The notes under the pieces were generated by a model. That model had not been told where the DNA came from, did not search any database, and saw only the letters and a list, made by a program, of their open reading frames with translations. The position numbers and the translations under genes are program-made. Below are positions 15,407 through 24,208 of a stretch of DNA of 34,727 nucleotides, one piece after another. Source of the stretch: JAFDZV01 sp966128725 (GTDB lineage Bacteria > Bacteroidota > Ignavibacteria > OLB7); assembly GCA_966128725.1 (NCBI GenBank), contig CBHYLN010000048.1:1-34727 (forward strand), written 5' to 3'. How positions within the stretch are numbered: position 1 is the first letter of the stretch; each line of letters opens with the position of its first letter.

Positions 15407-18196
15407 ATGCTCAACAGCTTCAACGCACGCTCAGTGCTGCCTGTGGGTGGTCGCTCCTACACCATCTACCGCCTTAGCGCCCTTGCCGAGCAGGGCGTTA
15501 ATCTCGATCGCCTTCCGTATTCGCTTCGCATCCTCCTGGAGAATCTCCTTCGTACCGAGGACAATCTCTCGGTGACGGCCGATGACATTCGCGCCCTTGC
15601 CGCGTGGGATCCGGCCGCGGTGCCATCGAAGGAAATCGCCTTCACGCCCGCACGCGTGCTGCTTCAGGACTTCACGGGCGTACCCGCGGTTGTTGATCTG
15701 GCGGCCATGCGCGAGGCAATGAACAGCATGGGCGGCGATCCGAAGCTGATCAACCCGCTGCAGCCGGCCGAGCTTGTGATCGACCACTCGGTGCAGGTTG
15801 ACGCATTCGGAACGGACGTGGCGTTCGAGACCAATACACGGCTGGAATACGAGCGGAATCAGGAACGGTATCAGTTCCTTCGCTGGGGGCAGAAGGCATT
15901 CGAGAACTTCAAGGTGGTGCCGCCGGAAACCGGCATCGTTCACCAGGTGAACCTGGAGTACCTGGCACGCGGCGTGTTCACCGCCGAGCGTAACGGCACG
16001 CTGGTAGCCTATCCTGATACGGTTGTTGGCACCGATTCGCACACCACGATGATCAACGGTCTGGGCGTGCTTGGCTGGGGCGTGGGTGGTATCGAGGCCG
16101 AGGCCGCGATGCTTGGCCAGCCGATGTCGATGCTGATCCCGAATGTTGTGGGGTTCAAGCTGAGCGGGCACCTGAACGAAGGTGCCACCGCCACCGACCT
16201 TGTCCTGGTTGTCACCCAGATGCTTCGCAGCCACGGTGTGGTCGGCAAGTTCGTGGAGTTCTATGGCGCAGGCCTTGCAGGGCTTCCGCTGGCCGACCGA
16301 GCCACTATCGCCAACATGGCACCGGAGTACGGCGCAACCTGTGGGATTTTCCCGATCGATGCCGAAACGCTCCGCTACCTTCGGTTCACCGGCCGTAGCA
16401 ACGAGCAGGTGGAACTGGTAGAGGCCTACATGAAGGAGCAGGGTCTGTTCCATACGGTCGACTCCCCTGAGGCCACGTACTCGGAATATCTGGAGCTGGA
16501 TCTCTCCACCGTTGAGCCAAGCATCGCCGGGCCGAAGCGGCCACAGGATCGCGTACTGCTCTCCAACGCAAAGCGCTCGTTCTATCAGGCGATGGATTCC
16601 ATCACCGGTGCCGCGCCCACGGGCACCACGGTAGCAGGATGGGAGGCCGAGGGCGGCCACACGAAGGAAGTGGACTACGCGGCCGACGCATCGGCCGTGC
16701 CGTTTACCGTGCGCGAGCAGGACTGCGTGCTGCACCATGGCTCGGTTGTAATCGCCGCGATCACAAGCTGCACCAACACATCGAACCCCTCGGTAATGGT
16801 GGCTGCCGGGCTTGTGGCCAAGAAGGCCGCCGAGCGAGGCGTCACCGCGCGGGCCTGGGTGAAGACATCGTTGGCGCCGGGCTCGAAGGTGGTAACCGAA
16901 TATCTGGACAAGGCAGGGCTTACACCGTACCTGAATCAGATCGGGTTCAACACTGTTGGTTACGGGTGCACCACTTGCATCGGCAACAGCGGGCCGCTTC
17001 CGGCGGAGGTGTCGGCCGCAATCAATCAGGGCAACCTTGTTGCCTGTTCGGTGCTTTCGGGCAATCGCAATTTCGAGGGCCGCATCAACCCCGACATCAA
17101 GGCCAACTACCTGATGTCGCCGCCGCTGGTGGTGGCCTACGCGATCGCCGGCCGGATGGATATCGATATCACCACCGCGCCGCTGGCAACCGATGCGAAC
17201 GGCCAGCCGGTGTACCTGAGCGAGTTGTGGCCATCACAGCTCGAGGTGCAGAACGCCGTGGACACGGCGCTCGAGAGCGACATGTTCGTACGCACGTACG
17301 GCGCGGTGTTCGCGGGCGACGAGCATTGGAACGCGCTTGAGGTTCCCGAGGGCGAGCGTTATGCGTGGAATGATGACTCCACGTATGTCAAGAACCCGCC
17401 CTACTTCGAGAACATGCCGCGCACCGCGCCGGCGCGTCTGGATGACATCGTTGGGGCTCGCGCGCTTGCCGTGCTTGGCCACAGCGTCACAACCGACCAC
17501 ATCTCCCCCGCTGGCAGCATCAAGGCGGACTCGCCCGCCGGCCGTTATCTGGTTGAACACGGCGTTGCCCCCAAGGATTTCAACTCCTACGGAGCACGGC
17601 GCGGCAACCACGAGGTGATGATGCGCGGCACGTTCGCGAACATCCGGCTGCGCAACAAGCTGGCACCGGGCACCGAGGGCGGTGTCACGACCTACCTGCC
17701 AACCGGCGAGGTAATGGCCATCTACGATGCCTCGATGCAGTACCAGGCATCGGGCACACCCCTTGTTGTTATCGCCGGCAAGGAATACGGGTCGGGATCG
17801 AGCCGCGACTGGGCGGCAAAGGGTACCCGCCTGCTTGGCGTGCGCGCGGTGATCGCCGAAAGCTACGAGCGCATCCACCGTTCCAATCTGGTTGGCATGG
17901 GTGTGCTTCCGCTTGAGTTCGCCAACAACGAAAGCGCGGAGTCGCTTGGCCTTACCGGCCACGAGACGTTTAATATCACCGGGATCGAAGCACTGTTCGC
18001 AAACGGCTTCCCGGCCGATCGCACGATCACGGTGAACGCGCAACGTGCCGATGGCACCACGCTTGACTTCAACGCACGAGTCCGAATCGACACGCCTCAG
18101 GAGGTGCTGTATTATCGCCACGGCGGCATCCTGCAGTTCGTGTTGCGCGGGCTGCTGGCGCGCCAGGCTTCGGCAACGGAGGCAGCCACGGCCTAG
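15407..18196 (+). CDS. acnA: Aconitate hydratase A
   Basis: AcnA interconverts citrate and isocitrate through cis-aconitate using a [4Fe-4S] cluster. The 929-residue length and order fit the AcnA/IRP type. Cluster ligands are Cys455 (ITSCTNTSNPS), Cys521 and Cys524 (GYGCTTCIGNSGP), with the same 66/3 spacing as in E. coli AcnA. PDTVVGTDSHTTMINGLGV and GVGGIEAEAAMLGQP lie in the N-terminal domains, and GKEYGSGSSRDWAAKG marks the C-terminal swivel domain. The frame is open further upstream, but the ATG at 15407 gives the family's usual N-terminus, has AAGGA about 10 nt upstream and leaves space for a promoter. A 15-bp hairpin follows the stop. It is probably transcribed alone. Confidence 0.97.
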   Translation: MLNSFNARSVLPVGGRSYTIYRLSALAEQGVNLDRLPYSLRILLENLLRTEDNLSVTADDIRALAAWDPAAVPSKEIAFTPARVLLQDFTGVPAVVDLAAMREAMNSMGGDPKLINPLQPAELVIDHSVQVDAFGTDVAFETNTRLEYERNQERYQFLRWGQKAFENFKVVPPETGIVHQVNLEYLARGVFTAERNGTLVAYPDTVVGTDSHTTMINGLGVLGWGVGGIEAEAAMLGQPMSMLIPNVVGFKLSGHLNEGATATDLVLVVTQMLRSHGVVGKFVEFYGAGLAGLPLADRATIANMAPEYGATCGIFPIDAETLRYLRFTGRSNEQVELVEAYMKEQGLFHTVDSPEATYSEYLELDLSTVEPSIAGPKRPQDRVLLSNAKRSFYQAMDSITGAAPTGTTVAGWEAEGGHTKEVDYAADASAVPFTVREQDCVLHHGSVVIAAITSCTNTSNPSVMVAAGLVAKKAAERGVTARAWVKTSLAPGSKVVTEYLDKAGLTPYLNQIGFNTVGYGCTTCIGNSGPLPAEVSAAINQGNLVACSVLSGNRNFEGRINPDIKANYLMSPPLVVAYAIAGRMDIDITTAPLATDANGQPVYLSELWPSQLEVQNAVDTALESDMFVRTYGAVFAGDEHWNALEVPEGERYAWNDDSTYVKNPPYFENMPRTAPARLDDIVGARALAVLGHSVTTDHISPAGSIKADSPAGRYLVEHGVAPKDFNSYGARRGNHEVMMRGTFANIRLRNKLAPGTEGGVTTYLPTGEVMAIYDASMQYQASGTPLVVIAGKEYGSGSSRDWAAKGTRLLGVRAVIAESYERIHRSNLVGMGVLPLEFANNESAESLGLTGHETFNITGIEALFANGFPADRTITVNAQRADGTTLDFNARVRIDTPQEVLYYRHGGILQFVLRGLLARQASATEAATA

Positions 18197-18227
18197 GCCC
18201 TGCTCGCAGTCGTATCCGAGCTTCAAC

Positions 18228-18265
18228 AGCAAGGGCAGGCGGATGTTGTTCCGCCTGCCCTTGCT
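18228..18265. terminator. Bidirectional hairpin terminator between acnA and rhomboid gene
   Basis: A perfect 15-bp stem (18228-18242 with 18251-18265) with an 8-nt loop sits between the converging acnA (ends 18196) and rhomboid (ends 18302) genes. It can fold in transcripts from either side. A long T-run is absent on both strands. Confidence 0.7.
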
Positions 18266-18301
18266 CGTTCATCGTTGTTCGCTCGGCACACCGACCCACG
18301 C

Positions 18302-18973
18302 CTACCAGCCTCGCTCGGGGTATCGCGGCGCGCGGCGCAGGCCGCCCAGCACAAGCACCAGGATCACACCCGCCACGAAACCGCCGGCATGCGCCGCATA
18401 GGCAATGCCGCCACCGCGGGTAAGGTTGGTATTGCCTATGGTGGTGAACGTGGCGATAAACTGCTGGGCTGCCCAGAACCCGATCATCGCCCACGCCGGA
18501 ACATCGGTAACGAAGTAGCCGAGCAGCACACGGACCCTGTTGGACCTGAACAGCACGATATACGCGCCCAGCACCCCTGATATCGCGCCCGACGCACCAA
18601 CCGTTGGAATGGCGGAGGCCGGATCAACCAGTACATGCGCCGCGCTGGCCGCAAGGCCGGTCGCCAGATAGAAGATCAGGAAACGTACGTGCCCCAGGCG
18701 GTCCTCGACATTGTCGCCAAACACCCACAGGAACAGCATGTTCCCAAGGATGTGGGTGATGCCGCCATGCAGAAACATCGAGGTCAGCAACGTATGCAGA
18801 TCGCGGCCGGAGGATATCTCGACCGGCAGCAGGCCCCATTGGTAGATGAAGCGATCCAGCCCACGGCCAACCGCAAGCTCCACCACGAACACGAACACAT
18901 TAAGTGCGATCAAGCCCCACGTTATCACCGGAGTGGAGCGGACTTCTTGATTATCGTCGCCGATTGGAAACAT
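18302..18973 (-). CDS. Rhomboid-family intramembrane serine protease
   Basis: Rhomboid proteases cut substrate transmembrane segments within the membrane. This 223-residue protein has the six-helix core with the catalytic dyad Ser128 (TVGASGAISG) and His195 (AAHAGGFVAG), plus the conserved HGGITHILGNMLFLWVFG stretch (His69, His74, Asn78). The N-terminus MFPIGDDNQEVRSTP followed by the first helix is typical of the family, so the ATG at 18973 is used, although no strong ribosome binding site precedes it. A longer frame upstream lacks family sequence. It converges on acnA. No dedicated substrate gene is visible nearby. Confidence 0.92.
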   Translation of the reverse strand: MFPIGDDNQEVRSTPVITWGLIALNVFVFVVELAVGRGLDRFIYQWGLLPVEISSGRDLHTLLTSMFLHGGITHILGNMLFLWVFGDNVEDRLGHVRFLIFYLATGLAASAAHVLVDPASAIPTVGASGAISGVLGAYIVLFRSNRVRVLLGYFVTDVPAWAMIGFWAAQQFIATFTTIGNTNLTRGGGIAYAAHAGGFVAGVILVLVLGGLRRAPRYPERGW

Positions 18974-19102
18974 GTGCGCTGCGTTTCGATTCCCGGAATC
19001 GGCTGGCGCCCGCTGCTCGCAACGGACCCGATAGAGCCCAGCCTTGGCCGCCAATATATCGCAACGCCGGGCCACTGCGGCAGGCCCCGGTGCCCGGAAC
19101 GT

Positions 19103-19585
19103 TCAACGCCTGTGCAAATCCAACAGCAGCGTTCGCTCCTTTCCGGAACTCATGCCGCTGACCGTGATCACAAGATTGTCCGGCGCGCGCAGTTCAAAGA
19201 GGATGCTCCGTGGGAAGTCATGTTCGGGGTTGAGGAACAGCGCGCGATGAGTGGCGGAGTCGATCCGCGACAGGCGAAACGGAACGCTCTGCTGCCCGGC
19301 CGGATACGGTGTCAGGACGATGCCGGCCGTATCAACCTCGATGCGTTCGAACTCGAAGTACACAACGCTGTCGCCCCGCAACCACTTGCTGGTGCTCAGG
19401 ATCATTCCACCGAACGGGGATGTGTACTGTGTCTCGAAGGTTTCGCTCCGCCAGCTCCCCGCCAGCCACGCAAGGTTTCGCAGATCGGCGGAGAGGCCCT
19501 GCTGCGCGCACGCGTGCGGCTGCACCAGCACGATGCCCGCGGCAACAATCGCCAGCACCAGGGCTGCGCGTTTGATTCCTGTCAT
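19103..19585 (-). CDS. DUF6265-like exported protein
   Basis: This 160-residue protein has a signal peptide (basic start, hydrophobic core, likely cleavage after ACA) and a mature part resembling DUF6265 proteins: LAWLAGSWRSETFE, GGMILSTSKW, VLTPYPAGQQ, and ALFLNPEHDFPRSILFEL. That family is a small predicted beta-barrel domain of unknown function. AAGGA precedes the ATG at 19585 by about 9-10 nt. It lies 167 bp downstream of an AraC-type regulator on the same strand, which might be co-transcribed with it or control it. Family assignment is from remembered motif patterns and no activity is claimed. Confidence 0.75.
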   Translation of the reverse strand: MTGIKRAALVLAIVAAGIVLVQPHACAQQGLSADLRNLAWLAGSWRSETFETQYTSPFGGMILSTSKWLRGDSVVYFEFERIEVDTAGIVLTPYPAGQQSVPFRLSRIDSATHRALFLNPEHDFPRSILFELRAPDNLVITVSGMSSGKERTLLLDLHRR

Positions 19586-19752
19586 CAATGGTTTCCTTCA
19601 CTGGATTGGACATATCTCGCGACACGATACATTCGCCGGAGACCACATGGCACCAGCGCATGCTGCCGCACACGCGAAACTATCGCGGGACACATCGCGA
19701 ATGATTGAAGAAAACCGTCGTGGGGAAAGGAGCCATGACCACGCCTGCAGAA

Positions 19753-20580
19753 TCATGGCCGCGCCGTGGCAAGCCCGGTAAAGTGATCGGACACCGTATG
19801 GCGATCGTTGAAGAAGGATGTGGGTGGCAGGCCGGAGAACTCGCGGAAGTCGTTGATGAAATGGGCTTGATCGGCATAACCATTGTCGAGCGCGATCCGT
19901 GCCCACGACGGCCGCGCGCTATCGCCGGCAATTGCAGCGAAGATGGACTGAAAGCGCACCACTCGCGATAACACTTTTGGCGTGGCGCCAACCAACCGCG
20001 CAAACCGCCGCTGAAACTGCCGTTCGCCCAGGCAGCTTATCTGTGCCAGCTCCCGAGCCGTGATGCGCCCGCCACTACGATGGATGGCGGCAACGGCAGC
20101 ATGGATTGGATGATCGGCATGGCTCGGATTGCAGCGTGCAAGCAACCGAGCCTCGAGCATCGCAACCGCGCTCTCGAACGAGGCCGCGCCGTGAAGCTGT
20201 TCGGCAAGCGTTCGCGCGTCGGCTCCCCACAGGGCATCCAGTTCCACGAACAGGCCCACGACCTCGGTTGCCGGAACATTCACGAACGGCGCAAGACCAC
20301 CCGGATGAAATCGAACGCCGACAAGGCGCAGGCTGCCGTGCGCAACCACAAGGACATGGCTGCGGATTTCGCCTACCACCACCATGTCCGGACGTTTCAC
20401 CGATATGCCATCGTGCAGGCCGTACAGCGAATCGCCAAGGCTGAAGACGATCTCCATGCATCCATCCGGCACGATCCGCTCGGTTGCGTGCTCCCCTGCA
20501 GCCAAGTGATCCTCCAGCGCCCAGAAGCAACGCACCCACGGTGCCAGCGCACGCGATGGCGCCATCTCACGATAGTGCAT
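19753..20580 (-). CDS. AraC-family transcriptional regulator with DUF6597-like sensor domain
   Basis: This regulator has 275 residues. The N-terminal half begins YREMAPSRALAPWVRCFW and contains RIVPDGCMEIVFSLGD and GVRFHPGGLAPF, the usual pattern of the DUF6597 domain found before AraC helix-turn-helix pairs. The C-terminal 100 residues hold the two HTH motifs: ITARELAQISCLGERQFQRRF and WARIALDNGYADQAHFINDF, followed by FREFSGLPPTSFF. The effector is unknown. The start is 33 bp beyond the DEAD-box helicase stop on the same strand, so read-through is possible. The DUF6265-like gene follows. Confidence 0.9.
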   Translation of the reverse strand: MHYREMAPSRALAPWVRCFWALEDHLAAGEHATERIVPDGCMEIVFSLGDSLYGLHDGISVKRPDMVVVGEIRSHVLVVAHGSLRLVGVRFHPGGLAPFVNVPATEVVGLFVELDALWGADARTLAEQLHGAASFESAVAMLEARLLARCNPSHADHPIHAAVAAIHRSGGRITARELAQISCLGERQFQRRFARLVGATPKVLSRVVRFQSIFAAIAGDSARPSWARIALDNGYADQAHFINDFREFSGLPPTSFFNDRHTVSDHFTGLATARP

Positions 20581-20613
20581 GATCTCGCTCGTCAGAATGC
20601 AGCGCGGCCCGTG

Positions 20614-23067
20614 TTATGCGTCGCCGCCCGAGCCTCGCCGTTTCGGCTTGGCGGCAGGGGTTTTGCTTTCGGCAGCCGCCTTTGTCTTCGAGGCACGAGC
20701 CGGCTTGGCGGCAACTTCGGCATTGCCCGCCTCGGCTGTTTTCGCTGCCGATTTCGTTGAACGCGACTTCGGTTTCGCCGAGGTCACGGCATCGGTTTCC
20801 ACTGCGCTCTGGTTATCCTCCGCAGCGGCCTTCTTTGCCGGCGCCCGGCGCTTCGTCGCGGGCGCGGCATCCACACTTGCGGATTCCGAACTGGCCGGTT
20901 GCGTTGCCACCGGCTCGGGCGCCACTTCAACCGCCTTGGACGGGCGCGCGGACGCCTGGGCCTTACCCTTCGGCTTCTCCGGGCGCGCGTTCTCCTCGGC
21001 CGCACGGGCTGGCGGAGCAACGGGGATTGGATCCGGCTCGATCACCTCGATCGAATCAAACAGCAGCATCTCCCCGCTTTCGGGCTCGGCACGGCGCCGG
21101 TCGCGACCGCGATTGCCGGAACGATCGTCGCGCCTGGGCGAGTCGTTCCGCTTCTGGTCATCACGCTTGCGTTCGTCCTGCCGAGGTGCGTCCTGCTTGC
21201 GGGCATCCTGCTTGGACGCATCCTGCCGAGGTACATCCTGCTTCGCGGCATCCGGCCTCTGCTCACTCCTACTACCACCGGATACAGTCGCCTGGGGATC
21301 GGTCCCGGCCTGATCGCGCCGCGGGCCTCGATGCTCCCGTGTTTCGCGGTCGGCCTTCGGGGCAGCCGCATTCTCGTTGTTCTCCGCATTGCCGGTTACA
21401 TCCCGCTGTTGGGCCTGCGGTGCTTCGGCGGCAATCGCCTGTCCGTTCTGCTCCTGCTGGCCACCCTCGCCGCGATTCTTACGCTTCTTGCGCTTCCTCT
21501 TCCGCTTTTTCGGGCGGTCCTCATCGGAGTAATTGTCGGCCGGTTGCGTGTCGCCGTCGGGCCGCTCGGCACGCGCTTCGCGCGCAGGCGCCTCGGTGCG
21601 CGAAGGCTCCGGTCGCGCCGAACCCGACCGCGCGTTATCGCCGCGGCCACTGCCGCGCGATGCATCAACCCGCACCGGCTCGGGCGCCGACTCGGTTGGC
21701 GCCGGCTGATGGTACGTGCTGTGATAGATTTCATCCAGAAGCATCGCCAGCAATCCGCGCTCGTCGTCGCTTTCGGCAAGCTGCGCAACAACTTCGTTGA
21801 AACGCTTCATCCGCTCGCGTTGCAGACGCGACAGGCCCCGGACACGATCCTCGAGGATCACGATCAGCCGCTCGGACATACGGGCACGCACTTCCTCCTG
21901 CGTGGGCACCAGCATCTCCACGAACTCAACACCGTACTTGCGGGCGATCTTCTTGAGATCGGATTTCTCGGACATGTTGGCGATCAACGTGATCCCGACA
22001 CCCGTGTTGCCGGCACGCGCGGTGCGCCCGGCGCGGTGCACGTAGCTGTCGGGGTCCTTCGGCACGTCGTACTGAAACACATGCGAAAGGTCGCTGATGT
22101 CGATACCACGAGCGGCAACGTCGGTGGCAACAAGGAAGCGGGTTTCGCCATTGCGGATACGCTCCATTGCCAGCTCACGCGACTTCTGGTCCAGGTCGCC
22201 CGAGAGCTGATCCACATTGTAGCCGTAGTTGCGAAGCACGGTTGCCACGTACTCGACATCAACCTTCGTATTACAGAAGATGATGGCCGACTCGGGATGT
22301 TCGAACTCGATAAGCCGCATCAACATCAAGTCCTTTTCCAGCGGCGGCACCTCATAATAACGGTGCTCCATCGCGGAGATCGCCACGTTGCCAGCGCTGA
22401 GCGACAGGAACTCCGGCTCGTTGAGGAACTCGCGGGCCAGCATCTGCACCTTGTAGGGCATCGTGGCCGAGAACATCCAGGACGAACGCTCGCGTGGCAG
22501 ATAACGCCGGATCTCACGCATGTCGGGATAGAAGCCCATCGAGAGCATCTCGTCGGCCTCATCGAACACCAGGATCGACAGGCGATCCAGATTGAGCGAT
22601 CGGCGGCCGATATGATCCAGCACGCGCCCCGGCGTTCCGATGATCACCTGCGCACCATCACGCAGCGCCTGCAACTGGGTGCCGTAACCAACACCGCCAT
22701 ACAGCAGCGCACCACTGACAACGCCACCCTGCGAGAGCGTCATGAACTCCTTATGCACCTGCACGGCAAGCTCGCGCGTGGGCACCAACACCAGCGCCTG
22801 CGGATACCGCCGGCTGGTGTCGATCCGCATCATGAGCGGCATAAGGAATGCGCCGGTTTTCCCGGAACCGGTGCGCGACTGCACGATCATGTCGCGATTG
22901 TCAAGCAGATAGGGAATTGCCTTGGCCTGTACGGGCATTGGCGTACGCCACCCCATGGCCTCCAACGGCGTGCGCATTGCCTCGGGCAGTTGGTCGAACG
23001 TAAAATCCGGGAGCTTGTGCTCGGGTTCGATCAGTATCTGCTGGGTGTTCTCGGTTTGTTCCTGCAT
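20614..23067 (-). CDS. DEAD-box RNA helicase with long basic, repeat-bearing C-terminal tail
   Basis: This ATP-dependent RNA helicase has 817 residues. Core motifs are SRTGSGKTGAF (Walker A, about 64-74), PTREL (96-100), TPGRVLD (145-151), DEAD (169-172), SAT (200-202) and HRAGRTAR (344-351). Residues 375-450 are helical; about 360 further residues are low-complexity and strongly charged. The tail carries a KRKRKRKKRK cluster near 520, six pentapeptide units of (K/R)QDxx type, one isolated hydrophobic-acidic stretch MLLFDSIEVIEPDPIPVAPP, and a histone-H1-like Ala/Lys/Pro end. This fits cold-shock or ribosome-assembly helicases of the DeaD/CsdA/RhlE kind, but the tail is unusually long. TATTTTTG, matching the -7 consensus, ends about 6 nt before the ATG, suggesting a nearly leaderless message (inference). 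Confidence 0.92.
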   Translation of the reverse strand: MQEQTENTQQILIEPEHKLPDFTFDQLPEAMRTPLEAMGWRTPMPVQAKAIPYLLDNRDMIVQSRTGSGKTGAFLMPLMMRIDTSRRYPQALVLVPTRELAVQVHKEFMTLSQGGVVSGALLYGGVGYGTQLQALRDGAQVIIGTPGRVLDHIGRRSLNLDRLSILVFDEADEMLSMGFYPDMREIRRYLPRERSSWMFSATMPYKVQMLAREFLNEPEFLSLSAGNVAISAMEHRYYEVPPLEKDLMLMRLIEFEHPESAIIFCNTKVDVEYVATVLRNYGYNVDQLSGDLDQKSRELAMERIRNGETRFLVATDVAARGIDISDLSHVFQYDVPKDPDSYVHRAGRTARAGNTGVGITLIANMSEKSDLKKIARKYGVEFVEMLVPTQEEVRARMSERLIVILEDRVRGLSRLQRERMKRFNEVVAQLAESDDERGLLAMLLDEIYHSTYHQPAPTESAPEPVRVDASRGSGRGDNARSGSARPEPSRTEAPAREARAERPDGDTQPADNYSDEDRPKKRKRKRKKRKNRGEGGQQEQNGQAIAAEAPQAQQRDVTGNAENNENAAAPKADRETREHRGPRRDQAGTDPQATVSGGSRSEQRPDAAKQDVPRQDASKQDARKQDAPRQDERKRDDQKRNDSPRRDDRSGNRGRDRRRAEPESGEMLLFDSIEVIEPDPIPVAPPARAAEENARPEKPKGKAQASARPSKAVEVAPEPVATQPASSESASVDAAPATKRRAPAKKAAAEDNQSAVETDAVTSAKPKSRSTKSAAKTAEAGNAEVAAKPARASKTKAAAESKTPAAKPKRRGSGGDA
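21166..21255 (-). repeat. Six 15-bp tandem repeats coding (K/R)QDxx pentapeptides
   Basis: Units start at 21166, 21181, 21196, 21211, 21226 and 21241. All but the last end in TCCTG on the plus strand, and all alternate CTT- and CCGAGG-type beginnings. They encode KQDVP, RQDAS, KQDAR, KQDAP, RQDER-type steps in the disordered tail of the DEAD-box helicase. The period equals five codons, so unit gain or loss would keep the frame. Confidence 0.8.
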
Positions 23068-23116
23068 GGGTACAAAAATATGGCACGCCGGGGTGATGGC
23101 GAACGGGCAAACGAAA

Positions 23117-23150
23117 CAAGGCGATCGAGACCACAGCCCCAGTCGCCTTG
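23117..23150 (-). terminator. Rho-independent terminator after lipA
   Basis: CAAGGCGA (23117-23124) pairs with TCGCCTTG (23143-23150), giving an 8-bp stem with an 18-nt loop that can pair further. On the minus strand the stem is followed by TTTCGTTTG. It lies about 90 bp downstream of the lipA stop and just before the helicase gene, so it would end the E2-lipA transcript. Confidence 0.55.
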
Positions 23151-23239
23151 CATCTTGGATCTATTGTTCATCATGCGCTGCACGCACCTGCGGCAGCGCC
23201 GTCTCAACGGCACGCACGGTAGTTCGCGCGGGCATCGTA

Positions 23240-24142
23240 TTACACATGACGCTCCGCGTGATAGCTGGAGCGCACCAGCGGACCTGATTCCACGTAACGG
23301 AATCCCATCTGCAGACCGATGTCGCGCAGTTCGTTGAACTCCTGCGGCGACACGAATCGATCAACCGGCAGGTGCTGCTTGGTTGGCTGGAGATACTGCC
23401 CAAGGGTCAGGATGTCGACGCCAACATCAACCAGATCGCGCATCGTGGCCAGCAACTCCTCGCGTTCCTCGCCCAGGCCAAGCATGATACCCGTCTTCGT
23501 TGTCATGTCCTGGCGCTTGGACTCCTTCAGCACGCTCAGTGTCCAGGCATACTTGCCCTGCGGGCGCACCCGGCGGTACAACGAGGGCACCGTCTCGGTG
23601 TTGTGGTTCAGGATGTCCGGACGGGCATCGATGATGTGCTGCAGAAGCTCCAGTTTCCCCTTGAAGTCGGGGATCAGAACCTCCATCCGAATCTCGGGGT
23701 TCATCGCGCGCGTCTGGCGAATGGTCTCGGCAAACACACCGGCACCACCATCGGCAAGCTCATCGCGATTCACCGAAGTGATTACCGCATGGCGCACGCC
23801 CATCTGCACGATCGCGTCGGCAACCCGGTACGGCTCCTCCAGATCAATCGTGCCGGGACGCCCGGTTTTCACCGCGCAGAATCCGCACGACCGCGTACAG
23901 GTATCACCCAGAATCATGAACGTCGCCGTGCCTGCCGCCCAGCACTCGGCCATGTTCGGGCATCGCGCCTCCTCGCAAACCGTATGCAACTCCTTCGAGC
24001 GCATCATCTGCTTCAGGAACTGAAACGTCTCACCGGTCGGGATCTTGACCTTCAGCCAATCGGGGCGCCGCTCGGCAGGCCGCTGCGGCATGCCCGAGCC
24101 CGACTGCACAATGGGAATCTCTATGTTCGGTATCGTTGACAT
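23240..24142 (-). CDS. lipA: Lipoyl synthase
   Basis: LipA is a radical-SAM enzyme that inserts two sulfurs into octanoyl groups on lipoyl domains. The 300 residues carry both cluster sites: the auxiliary [4Fe-4S] ligands Cys56, Cys61 and Cys67 (CEEARCPNMAEC) with the terminal RSSYHA serine motif (291-296), and the SAM cluster Cys82, Cys86, Cys89 (CTRSCGFC). Other family stretches are SVNRDELADGGA, FNHNTETVP-type LNHNTETVPSLY, and TLGQYLQPTKQHLPV. No clear Shine-Dalgarno site precedes the ATG. It follows the E2 acyltransferase gene by 66 bp on the same strand; LipA would modify the lipoyl lysines of that protein, so the pair makes functional sense. No lipB or lplA lies in the window. Confidence 0.97.
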   Translation of the reverse strand: MSTIPNIEIPIVQSGSGMPQRPAERRPDWLKVKIPTGETFQFLKQMMRSKELHTVCEEARCPNMAECWAAGTATFMILGDTCTRSCGFCAVKTGRPGTIDLEEPYRVADAIVQMGVRHAVITSVNRDELADGGAGVFAETIRQTRAMNPEIRMEVLIPDFKGKLELLQHIIDARPDILNHNTETVPSLYRRVRPQGKYAWTLSVLKESKRQDMTTKTGIMLGLGEEREELLATMRDLVDVGVDILTLGQYLQPTKQHLPVDRFVSPQEFNELRDIGLQMGFRYVESGPLVRSSYHAERHV

Positions 24143-24208
24143 TCAATCGTAACGTTCAAAGTTCTCATCCGAAGGGGGCCGCGCATACAACGCGACCCCG
24201 CTTCCATG

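Noticed and set aside
20899..23337. An 812-codon plus-strand frame opposite the DEAD-box helicase
   Set aside because: No recognisable domain, and the opposite strand has every helicase motif. Low-complexity GC-rich coding sequence explains the lack of stops.
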